From the NCBI RefSeq assembly GCF_019048865.1, contig NZ_CP077604.1, forward strand, positions 4,712,001 through 4,776,000: DNA of 64,000 nucleotides. Direction: 5' to 3'. Shown here piece by piece: positions 1-8,083 of this stretch. The notes under the pieces are model-generated. The model had not been told where the DNA came from and searched no databases. It saw nothing but the letters and a program-made list of their open reading frames with translations. The stretch is from Aquihabitans sp. G128. GTDB lineage: Bacteria; Actinomycetota; Acidimicrobiia; Acidimicrobiales; Iamiaceae. A program made the translations under genes and the position numbers. How positions within the stretch are numbered: the stretch's first letter is position 1; the number at the start of each line of letters is the position of its first letter.

Positions 1-774
1 CACCAGCACCTCGCCGTCGCGGAGGCCGCGCCAGTGCCAGCGCTGCCCGGCCACGGTGCCGGCGTGCAGCGTGGTGCCGAACACATCGTGGTCCTCGACG
101 GCGTCCACCAGCTCCACGTCGGTGGTGATCTCGTCGAGCTCGGCGCCGAGAGCGGTCGCCACCAGCGCCACCACCTCCTGGAAGATGCCGCTGTTGAAGC
201 GGAGGAACTCGCTGGCCTCCTCGGTCACCTCGGCGGCGGGCTGCCCGAAGCGCATGTTGTCGAACGTGATGTGCGTGCTCTCGTAGAAGGACCAGTCGGC
301 CCGCTCCTGGAGCACCACCCGGTCGACCCGTCGGCTCATCGACGAGAGGGCGAGGGGCAGGACGCCGCTCAGGACGCCCGGGTTGAGCCCGGTGCCGTGG
401 ATGGAGGTGCCGCCCTCCCGGCAGGCGGCTTCTAGGCGCTCGCGGTCCGCGGCCGGCAACGACGCCGGGTGGAAGAGGAAGGCGGTGGTGACCACGTTGG
501 CGCCGGAGGCGAGGATGCGGCAGACGACGTCGAGCGATGCGATCCGCGGTGCGTAGACGACGCAGTCGGCGCCCAGGGCGAGCAGTGCGTCGACGTCCTG
601 GGTGGCGGCCACGCCGAGCGGCTCGATGCCGGCGATCTCGCCGAGGTCGCAGCCGTCCTTGGCGTCGGACGACACCCAACCGCCCACCAGCTCGAGGTCG
701 TCACGGAGCGCGAGGGCGCGGATCGCCTCCACCCCCTGGTTGCCCGTGGCCCACTGGATGACCCGAAGCGCCAT
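1..774 (-). CDS. DapB-like NAD(P)H-dependent oxidoreductase (partial)
   Basis: Reading leftwards from an ATG at 774 the frame stays open for 258 codons to the window edge, so the C-terminus lies outside. The N-terminus (VIQWATGNQGVEA, residues 4-16) is a Rossmann strand and glycine loop, followed by acidic strand ends typical of NAD(P)H binding; GTGLNPGV near residue 130 is a second conserved glycine loop. This arrangement is that of proteins with a dihydrodipicolinate-reductase N-terminal fold related to 2,4-diaminopentanoate dehydrogenase. In actinobacteria such proteins often sit in catabolic clusters, but the substrate cannot be told from sequence. It is divergent from the surface-protein gene at 1050 across about 275 bases. 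Family assignment fairly sure, reaction unknown. Confidence 0.8.
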   Translation of the reverse strand, partial: MALRVIQWATGNQGVEAIRALALRDDLELVGGWVSSDAKDGCDLGEIAGIEPLGVAATQDVDALLALGADCVVYAPRIASLDVVCRILASGANVVTTAFLFHPASLPAADRERLEAACREGGTSIHGTGLNPGVLSGVLPLALSSMSRRVDRVVLQERADWSFYESTHITFDNMRFGQPAAEVTEEASEFLRFNSGIFQEVVALVATALGAELDEITTDVELVDAVEDHDVFGTTLHAGTVAGQRWHWRGLRDGEVLV

Positions 775-922
775 GTCCCGACCTCCCTCTCGACGTCGGC
801 GGCACCCTAGGTCGCTCGTATCCGGCGGGGCCGTGACCTGGGCCGGAAGGGCCTCGACGGCCGCAGGGGCGGTCGGTGGTCCGGCGGACGGACACTGCTT
901 CATCGGCACAAGTCGCCGGAAC

Positions 923-951
923 TTGAACACTAGAAAAAGATTGCCAGTAAT
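923..951 (+). promoter_or_regulatory. Possible promoter of the DUF3494 gene
   Basis: This is the only clearly AT-richer block for several kilobases. TTGAAC (923-928) and AGTAAT (946-951) are separated by 17 bases, like a weak SigA-type -35/-10 pair. Inverted arms TTGCCAG (941-947) and CTGGCAA (973-979) overlap the -10, so a regulator or an RNA stem could act here. Position rather than strong match supports the call. Confidence 0.3.
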
Positions 952-1016
952 CAGATTCGGAGGTAGGTTTCGCTGGCAAGCAAACGACTGAGCGTGACTG
1001 CCGCCCACCCCGGGCT

Positions 1017-1044
1017 CGGCGCCTTCCGTCATGAAGGAACGCCG
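1017..1044 (+). promoter_or_regulatory. Hairpin enclosing the Shine-Dalgarno sequence of the DUF3494 gene
   Basis: CGGCGCCTTC (1017-1026) can pair with GAAGG (1033-1037) and CGCCG (1040-1044), leaving a six-base loop and a two-base AA bulge. The ribosome-binding sequence GAAGGA (1033-1038) lies in the stem, 11 bases before the ATG at 1050, so the fold would hide it. Whether translation is controlled this way is inference. Confidence 0.45.
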
Positions 1045-1049
1045 AAGCC

Positions 1050-2489
1050 ATGGACACCCGTCCCCGCACCCAACCCGTCCGCTCCGCCCGCCGACCGGCG
1101 GCCGTCGCTGTCGTGCTCGCCATCGCCCTGGCCGCGACGCTCGCCCTGCCCGGCCGGGCCGAGGCCGCCCAGGCCCCCGTCGGGCTCGGCGGTGCGACCA
1201 CGTTCGCCGTGCTCGGCGCCTCCACGGTCACCAACGCCGGCGCCACCACCATCGTCGGCGACGTCGGGCTCAGCCCCGGCAGCTCCGTCACCGGCTTCGA
1301 GTCGGCCACGGTCACCGACGGCAGCACCCACATCTCCGACGGCTCGGCCAACCAGGCCCAGGCCGACGCCGGCACCGCCTACGACGACGCCGCCGCCCGC
1401 TTGCCCCGCACGGCGGTCACCGCCGACATCGGCGGCCAGACCCTGGTGCCAGGCGTCTACGGCACCGACAGCTCCCTCGGGCTCACCGGCACGGTCACGC
1501 TCGACGCCAAGGGCGACCCCGGAGCGGTCTTCGTCTTCCAGGTGGGCAGCACGCTCATCACCGAGCCCAGCAGCCGGGTGGAGCTGATCAACGGCGCCAA
1601 CCCCTGCAACGTGGTCTGGCAGGTCGCCAAGTCGGCCACGCTGGCCAACGGCTCCACCTTCATGGGCACGATCCTCGCCCTCGCCTCCATCTCCGCCGAC
1701 ACCGGTGCCACCGTCGAGGGCCGCCTCATCGCCCGCACCGGAGCGGTCACCCTGAAGGCCAACACGATCACCGTGCCCGACTGCGCCGTGGTGGTGCCGA
1801 CGCCGACGACCACATCGACCACCCTGGCGCCGACGACGGCGGCGCCCACCACCGTCGCCCCCACCACCACCGAGGTGGTGCCGACGCCCACCACGACCGG
1901 CCCGGTGGAGACCACGCTCCCAGAGGCGACCACGACCACCACCGAGGTCGTCGTGACCCCCACCACCGAGGTCCCGACGCCCACGACCGAGGCGCCGCCC
2001 ACGACCGAGGCTCCTCCGACCACCGAGGCTCCTCCGACCACCGAGGCCCCGACGCCCACCACCGCTCCGCCGGTGACGCAGCTCCCGCCCACCACCGAGG
2101 CGCCGCCCACCACCGAGGCGCCCACCCTGCCCACCACCCCCGAGACGCTGCCCGAGACGTCGGTGCCCGCCACCGTGCCCCAGGCCGCCGCCACCACCAC
2201 CACGCAGGTGCCGCCGGGCCCGCCCACCACCCAGGGGCGCTTCATCCTCCCCCCCTCGGCCCTGCCCAGCACCACCACCACGGTGCCGATCTCGGTCGAG
2301 GCCACCACGACGGTCCCGGCCCAGACCACCGCCCAGGTGCCGGGCACCCCGACGACGACCACCACGAGCCTCGCCCGCACCGGATCCGACGTCGGCCGCC
2401 AGGTCCTCGCCGGTCTGCTGAGCGTGCTGCTCGGTGGCGCCCTCCTGCTGGCGGCCCGTCGTCGCCGGATGGCCCCGTACGAGGGCTGA
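1050..2489 (+). CDS. Cell-wall-anchored DUF3494 (ice-binding-like) surface protein
   Basis: 479 residues. A signal peptide of about 40 residues ends near AEAA. Residues about 45-245 are a DUF3494 domain, the beta-solenoid fold of bacterial ice-binding proteins (start LGGATTFAVLGASTVTN; later GTVTLDAKGDPGAVFVFQ). Residues 250-430 are a Thr/Pro/Glu-rich stalk with TTEAPP repeats coded by near-identical 18-base units around 1980-2060. The C-terminus has LARTG (about 441-445), a hydrophobic helix and a basic tail RRRR, which is a sorting signal of the LAxTG kind used by class E sortases. The protein should be displayed on the cell wall. DUF3494 proteins bind ice in some organisms but many act as adhesins or are uncharacterised, so ice binding is not proven. 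SD GAAGGA at 1033. Confidence 0.88.
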   Translation: MDTRPRTQPVRSARRPAAVAVVLAIALAATLALPGRAEAAQAPVGLGGATTFAVLGASTVTNAGATTIVGDVGLSPGSSVTGFESATVTDGSTHISDGSANQAQADAGTAYDDAAARLPRTAVTADIGGQTLVPGVYGTDSSLGLTGTVTLDAKGDPGAVFVFQVGSTLITEPSSRVELINGANPCNVVWQVAKSATLANGSTFMGTILALASISADTGATVEGRLIARTGAVTLKANTITVPDCAVVVPTPTTTSTTLAPTTAAPTTVAPTTTEVVPTPTTTGPVETTLPEATTTTTEVVVTPTTEVPTPTTEAPPTTEAPPTTEAPPTTEAPTPTTAPPVTQLPPTTEAPPTTEAPTLPTTPETLPETSVPATVPQAAATTTTQVPPGPPTTQGRFILPPSALPSTTTTVPISVEATTTVPAQTTAQVPGTPTTTTTSLARTGSDVGRQVLAGLLSVLLGGALLLAARRRRMAPYEG

Positions 2490-2735
2490 TGCCCCGGGCC
2501 TCGTGCGCCCGCTGCACCTGATCCACCACCGCCTCGGGCACCTCGGTGCTCGGGGCGGTGGCGCGCCTGGGCCCCGGTGGTGCGTGGCGCCCGCGCCGTG
2601 CCGGGGGCCGGCCGGGAGGCGCCTCCGTGACCGGCGACGGCGTGGACGACGCCTCGGCCCTCGGCGGTGGCGGCCCGGTTCCCGGGCCGGCGAGCGAGCT
2701 CGACCGGCGGCGGCCGCTGGGGGCCGCGCGCTGCC

Positions 2736-3059
2736 TCAGCTGGCGAGGGGGCGGTCGCCCTTGCGGCGGTCGTGGCGGTGGTCGCGGGTGTCGGTGAGCA
2801 GCTCCAGCAGCTGGCCGACCGTGCGCTCGGGGACGAGCGGGTCGTTGAGCGGCAGGTGGTCCTGGAGGTGGTACCGGTTGCGACGGCCGTCGCGCTCCTT
2901 CACCACGTAGCCGGCCTCGGTGAGGTCGGCGACGATCCCGAACGCCGTGCGCTCGGTCACCTCGAGCGCCGCGCCGAGGTCGCGCAGGCGGGCATCGGGG
3001 TTCTCTTGGATGAAGAGGATCGCCCGCCCGTGGTTGGTGAGGAAGCTCCAGGAGGACAT
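2736..3059 (-). CDS. Small winged-helix (MarR-like) transcriptional regulator
   Basis: 107 residues from the ATG at 3059, where the conserved part begins (MSSWSFLTNHGRAILFI). Residues about 8-70 form a winged helix: helix-turn-helix RDLGAALEVTERTAFGIVADL followed by the wing GYVVKERDGRRNRYHL. The remainder is a short helix probably used for dimerisation. No ligand domain is present. No strong Shine-Dalgarno is visible before the start, so a leaderless message is possible. It stands alone between the surface-protein gene and the P450 operon, both on other transcripts; targets unknown. The 246 bases before its end (2490-2735) and 267 bases after its start hold nothing I recognise. Confidence 0.75.
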   Translation of the reverse strand: MSSWSFLTNHGRAILFIQENPDARLRDLGAALEVTERTAFGIVADLTEAGYVVKERDGRRNRYHLQDHLPLNDPLVPERTVGQLLELLTDTRDHRHDRRKGDRPLAS

Positions 3060-3326
3060 GCGTCCAACGTAGCTCGATTCCAGAACCGATTTGCGAGAAT
3101 CTTCGGATGGGGGCCTGACCAGGGCCGGGCCTGCGACCCGCCCCACGTGGCCGGGCGCGAGTCGGCGACGAATCGACGTCGAATCGCCGCGAGGTCCTCC
3201 CGTGCGCCGGTGGCCACGCTGACCTGGCGGTCTGCCCAGCGTCGGCGCATGCCTCGACGGTCCTCGGACCCGCCGGGCACGCCTCGCCCGGCCCAGCGAA
3301 CGCCTGCTGGCCGGTCGTCGGCCCGC

Positions 3327-4547
3327 TCAGGAGCCGAGGCGGACCGGAAGGCGCTTGAAGCTGTTGTTGAGGTTGGAGCGCAGCCGCACCGGCTCACCGG
3401 CCAGCTCGATCGTGGGGAACGCCGCGAGCAGCTCCTGGAGGAACACCCGGCCCTCCAAGCGGGCGAGGTGCACGCCCAAGCAGAAGTGCTCGGCGATGCC
3501 GAAGGACAGGTGCGGGTTGTGGGTCCGGTGGACGTCGAAGCGCTGCGGGTCGTCGAACACGGCCTCGTCCCGGTTGGCCGACGTGTAGTACATCGCCACC
3601 TTGTCGCCCGCCGCGATGGCCTGGCCGCCCAGCTCGGTGTCGACCGTGGCGGTGCGGCGGAAGTAGTGCAGCGGGTTGGCCCACCGCAGGATCTCCTCGA
3701 CCGCGCCCGGGATGAGCGCCGGGTCGGCGCGCAGCTCGGCGAGCTGGTCGGGGTGCTGCAGCAGGGCGAGCAGTCCGCTGGAGAGCATGGTCTTGGTGGT
3801 GTCGTTGCCCGCGGTCACGAGCTGCACGAAGAAGCTGCCGAAGTCGATGTCGCCCATGGGCTGGCCGCCGAAGTCCCCGTCGAGGATCAACGTGGTGAGG
3901 TCCTCGCGAGGCTCCTCGAGGCGGCGCTTGCCCGCGAACTCGATGGCGTACATCGCCATGTCGATGGAGGCGGAGAAGTCGGCCTCGCCCTCGGGGTTCA
4001 CGTCGGGATCCTGGCCGGCGGTCTGGCGCTCGGCCAGGGTGTGCAGCAGGTCCCAGTCGGCCTCCGGCAGACCCATCAGCCGACCCATCACCCGGGTGGG
4101 CAGCCCGGCGGTGACCTGGTGGACGAACTCCACCTCGGGCCCGGCGGCGGCCGCCTCGGCCATGAGGTCCCGGCAGATCTCGCGGATCTGGTCCTCCATG
4201 CCGGCGATGACCTTGGCCTTGAACGTGTCGGCCAGCGGCTTGCGGTAGGCCACGTGCCGCGGCGGGTCCATGGCCAGCAACATCCCGCGCATCATCTCGA
4301 GGCTCTCCTGGGGGAGGTCCTCGATCACCACGCCGCCCTGCTCGGCGGAGAAGCGCTCGGGGTCCCGGGCCACGGTGACGACGTCGGCGTGGCGCAGCAC
4401 CGCCCAGAACCCGGGCTGGCCGTCCATCTCCTGCCAGGCCACCGGCGTGGTGCGGCGCAGCTCGGCCAGCGCCTCGTGCGGGACGCCGTCGGCGAAGGTG
4501 TTGGGGTCGCCGAGCAGCGGCGCCGGGGCGGCCTGCAGGTCGGTCAC
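3327..4547 (-). CDS. Cytochrome P450
   Basis: 406 residues. The GTG start at 4547 overlaps the cupin stop as GTGA, so the two genes are translationally coupled. P450 landmarks are complete: I-helix oxygen-activation motif AGNDTT near residue 250, K-helix ExxR in EEILRW, and the heme loop FGIAEHFCLG with the thiolate cysteine near residue 350. The second glycine of FGxGxHxCxG is alanine here, a tolerated change. It should hydroxylate a hydrophobic substrate with electrons from ferredoxin/ferredoxin reductase not found nearby. The context (CoA ligase, SCP-x thiolase, DUF35 protein, KstR-like operator) suggests a sterol or other polycyclic side chain, as for CYP125/CYP142 relatives; that is inference. 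Confidence 0.9.
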   Translation of the reverse strand: MTDLQAAPAPLLGDPNTFADGVPHEALAELRRTTPVAWQEMDGQPGFWAVLRHADVVTVARDPERFSAEQGGVVIEDLPQESLEMMRGMLLAMDPPRHVAYRKPLADTFKAKVIAGMEDQIREICRDLMAEAAAAGPEVEFVHQVTAGLPTRVMGRLMGLPEADWDLLHTLAERQTAGQDPDVNPEGEADFSASIDMAMYAIEFAGKRRLEEPREDLTTLILDGDFGGQPMGDIDFGSFFVQLVTAGNDTTKTMLSSGLLALLQHPDQLAELRADPALIPGAVEEILRWANPLHYFRRTATVDTELGGQAIAAGDKVAMYYTSANRDEAVFDDPQRFDVHRTHNPHLSFGIAEHFCLGVHLARLEGRVFLQELLAAFPTIELAGEPVRLRSNLNNSFKRLPVRLGS

Positions 4548-5017
4548 GACACGAGCACGTTCGGGCGGGGGAGCCCCTCGGCCTCGGCCAGGAGGTAGTA
4601 GCCCTCCAACGTGCCGGGGCCGTCGAAGATGCTCTCGACGTTGCCCTCGGCGTCGAGGTTCAGGTTCTGGCCGTACATCTGGAACCACACGTGGGTGTCG
4701 TCCTCGATGCACTCGAGCGTGTGCGTGGACCCGGTGGGCTCGAACAGGAACGACCCCGCCCGGTTCACGTAGTCGTACTCCTGGTACTTCCACGCCCCGG
4801 ACGTGGTGTAGGCGTACACCGGCCCGGTGTGGCGGTGGGTCTGCACCACGTAGCCCGCCTGGAAGACGTTCTCCACGATCCAGAGCTCCTGGGCGGCGTC
4901 CACCTGGATCACCTTGAGCTTCGAGCCGTCGCCGATGTCGACGAACGGGAGGTCTTCGGCCCCGAAGTGGATCGCCGAAGGGACGGCGCCGGCAGCCGGC
5001 GTGTCGGTGGTGGTCAT
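4544..5017 (-). CDS. Cupin, 2,4'-dihydroxyacetophenone dioxygenase-like
   Basis: 157 residues from ATG 5017, with SD AGGGGAA eight bases upstream. A single cupin barrel: motif 1 HRHTGPVYAYTTSGAW around residue 62 and motif 2 (EPTGSTHTLE) around residue 95, both supplying histidines for a metal. This spacing resembles cupins of the 2,4'-dihydroxyacetophenone dioxygenase group (non-heme iron C-C cleavage) and ChrR-type cupins. First gene of a two-gene operon with the P450 (4-base overlap). Its promoter region holds a KstR-like palindrome. Function as a dioxygenase is a family inference; a sensing or isomerase role is possible. Confidence 0.8.
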   Translation of the reverse strand: MTTTDTPAAGAVPSAIHFGAEDLPFVDIGDGSKLKVIQVDAAQELWIVENVFQAGYVVQTHRHTGPVYAYTTSGAWKYQEYDYVNRAGSFLFEPTGSTHTLECIEDDTHVWFQMYGQNLNLDAEGNVESIFDGPGTLEGYYLLAEAEGLPRPNVLVS

Positions 5018-5072
5018 GCGGTTCCCCTGTGGTGCGACGGTGCGGTCAGCGTCGCGAGGTATAGCACCGAAC

Positions 5073-5086
5073 GAGAACGCGTTCTA
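5073..5086. promoter_or_regulatory. KstR-like operator in the divergent promoter region
   Basis: AGAACGCGTTCT (5074-5085) is a perfect 12-base palindrome, and with flanks it fits TnnAACnnGTTnnA, the KstR motif of mycobacteria and rhodococci, at every fixed position except the first (G for T). It lies between the cupin/P450 operon (leftward) and the CoA ligase (rightward). On the leftward strand it sits where a -35 would fall relative to TATACC (reverse complement of 5057-5062), suiting repression. KstR is the TetR-type cholesterol repressor that responds to CoA-thioester intermediates. Confidence 0.65.
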
Positions 5087-5200
5087 CTGTGGCCCCCTCC
5101 ACCCCCGAGCCCGTCGCCGTCGCCCGCCCCACCGGTCGACGACGGCAGCGAGCTCGACCGGGGCACGGGATGGATCGGACACTCACAGGGGATGCGCGAC

Positions 5201-6760
5201 ATGGACCGCTCGGCGATCGAACAGCTGCAGATGCACGGCCAGGACATCGGCCAGCTGCTGGCCCATTGGGCCGAGCAGAAGCCGGAGCACGGCGCGCTGG
5301 TGTGGGAGCCCTTCGAGGGCGACGGCCAGCGATGGACCTACGCCGAGCTGCTGGCCGAGGTGCACGGCCTGGCGGCCGGCCTGCGCGACCGCGGCATCGG
5401 CCTCGACGACAAGGTCCTCATCCACGCCGAGAACTGCCCCGAGATGCTGCTGGCCTGGCTGGCCGTCGCCGTGGTCGGCGGCGTGGCCGTGACCACCAAC
5501 ACCAAGTCGGCCCCGGCCGAGGTCGGGTGGTTCATCGACAAGGCCCAGTGCGTGGCCGCCATCACCCAGCCCGAGTTCACCGACCACGTGGCCACCGCCG
5601 AGCGCGACCTGCGCTGGGTGGCGGTCATGGGCGGCACCCCGGGTGAGGGCCACCTCTCCTTCGACGACCTGCGCGGCGACGCCGCCTCCTGGACCGGCCG
5701 GGAGATCGAGCCGCTCCGGCCGTTCGGGATCATGTTCACCTCGGGCACCACCAACAAGCCCAAGGCCGTGGTCCACACCCACGCCAACGCCGTGTGGGCC
5801 AGCCGGGTGGGCCCCCGCAACATCGACCTGCGCACCGACGACCGCTACCTGATCTACCTGCCGCTGTTCCACGTCAACGCGCAGAGCTGGTCGATGTTCT
5901 CGATCCTCGGCGTCGGCGCCACCGCGGTGCTCATGCCCAAGTGGTCCTCCAGCCGCTTCTGGGACGTGGTGGCCCGCAACGAGATAACCCACATCTCGCT
6001 GATGCCGTTCGTGATCCCGACGCTGATGGAGGCCGAGAAGCCCGACAACGTGCTGCGCATCGGCGTGTTCGGCCTCATCCTCAAGATGCTCGACGACCTG
6101 TGCGGCATCGACGTCTACGCCGCCTACGGCATGACCGAGACGGTCATCCACGCCACCAACGGCCGCCCCGCCGACCTGCTGCCCGAGAAGTCCATGGGTC
6201 ACATCACGCCGGGCTACGAGTGGGCCGTGGTCGACAAGGACACCGGCGAGCTCTGCCCGGAGGGCGTCACCGGCGAGCTCTGGCTCAAGGGCACCCGGGG
6301 CATCCAGCTGTTCCTGGAGTACTTCGACAACCCCGAGGCCAACGAGAAGGCCTTCGAGGGCGACTGGTTCAAGACCGGCGACATGGTGCAGCTCGGCGCC
6401 GGCGGCAACCTCTTCTACAAGGAGCGCGACAAGGACCTGCTCAAGGTCGGCGGCGAGAACGTCTCGGCCCGCGAGGTCGAGGACGTCATCGGCACCGTCC
6501 CGGGCATCACGTCGTCCGCGGTGGTCGGCAAGCACCACGAGTTCCTGGACGAGGTGGTGGTGGCCTTCGTCATCACCAACCCCATGGCACCCGACGACGA
6601 GACGCTCGAGAAGCAGATCATCGAGACCTGCCGAGAGCAGCTCGCCGCCTTCAAGGTCCCGCGCGCCGTCTACGTGGTGCCCGAGTTCCCCACCGGCACC
6701 CTCGACAAGATCCTCAAGAACAAGCTCCGCGAGATGGCCGACGCCCGCCCCGAGGTCTGA
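5201..6760 (+). CDS. AMP-forming acyl-CoA synthetase (FadD-like)
   Basis: 519 residues. ATG 5201 is chosen because AGGGG (5187-5191) is nine bases upstream; ATG 5192 touches that SD directly. The adenylating core is complete: phosphate loop TSGTTNKPK near residue 180, A5 region YGMTETV, A7/A8 WFKTGDMVQ and KERDKDLLKVGGENVS, and the C-terminal catalytic lysine in TGTLDKILKNKLRE. It activates a carboxylic acid to acyl-AMP and then the CoA thioester in the cytoplasm. Opposite orientation to the cupin/P450 operon but sharing its KstR-like operator, and convergent with the thiolase. A role in activating a sterol side-chain or fatty acid is inferred from neighbours; substrate not readable. Confidence 0.9.
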   Translation: MDRSAIEQLQMHGQDIGQLLAHWAEQKPEHGALVWEPFEGDGQRWTYAELLAEVHGLAAGLRDRGIGLDDKVLIHAENCPEMLLAWLAVAVVGGVAVTTNTKSAPAEVGWFIDKAQCVAAITQPEFTDHVATAERDLRWVAVMGGTPGEGHLSFDDLRGDAASWTGREIEPLRPFGIMFTSGTTNKPKAVVHTHANAVWASRVGPRNIDLRTDDRYLIYLPLFHVNAQSWSMFSILGVGATAVLMPKWSSSRFWDVVARNEITHISLMPFVIPTLMEAEKPDNVLRIGVFGLILKMLDDLCGIDVYAAYGMTETVIHATNGRPADLLPEKSMGHITPGYEWAVVDKDTGELCPEGVTGELWLKGTRGIQLFLEYFDNPEANEKAFEGDWFKTGDMVQLGAGGNLFYKERDKDLLKVGGENVSAREVEDVIGTVPGITSSAVVGKHHEFLDEVVVAFVITNPMAPDDETLEKQIIETCREQLAAFKVPRAVYVVPEFPTGTLDKILKNKLREMADARPEV

Positions 6761-6786
6761 CCCGACCGCTGGACCAGCCCACCCCG

Positions 6787-6839
6787 CCGAACTTGTCGCA
6801 GTTGTCGACCGTGGCGTCGGCCAACTGCGACAAGTTCGG
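6787..6839. repeat. Type A intergenic palindrome (inverted copy)
   Basis: Perfect 18-base arms CCGAACTTGTCGCAGTTG (6787-6804) and CAACTGCGACAAGTTCGG (6822-6839) enclose a 17-base loop. Flanks are C-rich (CCCACCCCG) on the left and G-rich on the right. It lies between two convergent genes and may terminate both transcripts. Arms and loop match the copies at 38468 and 38541 with the loop reverse-complemented, so this copy is inverted. Confidence 0.85.
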
Positions 6840-6880
6840 AGGGGGGTGGGGGCGGCCGGGCTCGTGGGCGGGCGGGCCGG

Positions 6881-8083
6881 CTAGGCGGCGGACTTCTCGA
6901 GGATGTGGACGCCGCAGGCGGAGCCGAGGCCGATGACGTGGGCCAGGCCCACCTTGGCGCCTTCGATCTGGCGATCGCCGGCCTCGCCGCGGAGGTGGTG
7001 GCAGACCTCCCAGATGTTGGCGATGCCGGTGGCGGCGATGGGGTGGCCCTTGCTCTCGAGGCCGCCCGACACGTTCACCGGCATGGCGCCGTCGCGCCAG
7101 GTGGCGCCGGAGTTGAACAGGTCGACCGCGCCGCCGGGCTCGCAGAGGCCGAGGTTGTCGTAGTGGACGAGCTCGGCGGTGGCGAAGCAGTCGTGCAGCT
7201 CGACCAGGTCGAGGTCCTCGGGGCCGATGCCGGCCTGCTCGTAGGCGGTGGCCGCGGCGTTGCGGGTGAGGGTGTTGACGTCGGGCAGCACCTGGCAGCC
7301 CTCGGTGTAGGGGTCGGACGTCAGCACCGAGGCCGAGACCTTCACCGCCCGGCGCTGCTGCTCGAGCGACAGCGTCTTGAGCACGGCGTCGCTCACCACC
7401 ACCGCGGCGGCGGCGCCGTCGCAGTTGGCCGAGCACATGGGCCGGGTGTTCGGATAGGCGATCATCACGTCGCCCATGATCTGCTCGAGCGACATCTTCT
7501 TGGTGTAGGCCGCCAGCGGGTTGAGCACGGAGTGGGCGTGGTTCTTCTCGCTGATGCGGGCGAAGAGCTCGAAGCTGGTGCCGCCGTACTTGTGGCCGTA
7601 CTCCATGCCGATCTGGGCGAAGACGCCGGGCATGATCTCGGTGCCGATGCGCCCGTCGACCGGGGCGACCGAGCCGTAGCGGCCGCTGGGCTGCCAGGTG
7701 TCGCTGTCGGGGCGGCGGGCGCCGCCGCTGAGCAGGCCGGCGCCGGAGAGCTTCTCGACGCCGACGGCGAGGCCGTAGTCGGCCTCGCCGGCCTTGACCG
7801 CCATGATCGCGGTGCGCAGCGCAGTGGCCCCCGTGGCGCACGCGTTGGTGACGTTGTAGACGGGGATGCCCGTCTGGCCGATCTGCTTCTGGAGCTGCTG
7901 GCCGATGCCGGCCGCAGCGCCCATGAGGTTGCCGGCGGCCAGCACGCCCATCTGCGCCATGGTCACGCCCCCGTCGGCGAGGGCGCCGAGGGCGGCCTCC
8001 GCGGCCAGGTCGACGGTGTCGAGGTCCGGATGCTTGCCGAACTTGGTCATGTGGATCCCCAGGATCCAGACGGGATCGCTCAT
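6881..8083 (-). CDS. SCP-x type thiolase / lipid-transfer protein
   Basis: 400 residues; ATG 8083 overlaps the DUF35 stop as ATGA. Thiolase fold of the non-decarboxylating SCP-x/Ltp subgroup: nucleophile region NACATGA near residue 85, mid-protein LHDCFATAE, then NVSGGLESKGHP with the conserved GHP histidine, and C-terminal GLGSACGVHIL. Coupled to a DUF35 protein, the arrangement seen for actinobacterial steroid-degrading Ltp proteins, where the DUF35 partner is needed for thiolase or retro-aldolase chemistry. Together with the ligase and P450 it would shorten an acyl-CoA side chain. A classical acetyl-CoA acetyltransferase is less likely because of the DUF35 partner. Confidence 0.88.
   Translation of the reverse strand: MSDPVWILGIHMTKFGKHPDLDTVDLAAEAALGALADGGVTMAQMGVLAAGNLMGAAAGIGQQLQKQIGQTGIPVYNVTNACATGATALRTAIMAVKAGEADYGLAVGVEKLSGAGLLSGGARRPDSDTWQPSGRYGSVAPVDGRIGTEIMPGVFAQIGMEYGHKYGGTSFELFARISEKNHAHSVLNPLAAYTKKMSLEQIMGDVMIAYPNTRPMCSANCDGAAAAVVVSDAVLKTLSLEQQRRAVKVSASVLTSDPYTEGCQVLPDVNTLTRNAAATAYEQAGIGPEDLDLVELHDCFATAELVHYDNLGLCEPGGAVDLFNSGATWRDGAMPVNVSGGLESKGHPIAATGIANIWEVCHHLRGEAGDRQIEGAKVGLAHVIGLGSACGVHILEKSAA

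Noticed and set aside
1978-2120. CRISPR-like short repeats
   Set aside because: The repeats are 18-base units in frame coding the TTEAPP stalk of the surface protein, with no spacers.
2490-2735. Small plus-strand open frame downstream of the DUF3494 gene
   Set aside because: No SD, Arg/Gly/Pro-rich composition and no hydrophobic or conserved segment; likely chance.
2667-5500. Long plus-strand open frames across the MarR, P450 and cupin genes
   Set aside because: Shadows of the minus-strand genes; compositions of repeated RR, GG and HH with no motif, while the minus frames show complete P450 and cupin signatures.
6787-6839. Simple Rho-independent terminator as the full explanation for type A palindromes
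   Set aside because: Termination may be a function, but there is no T-run and the loop is conserved between distant copies, so repeat-family behaviour fits better.
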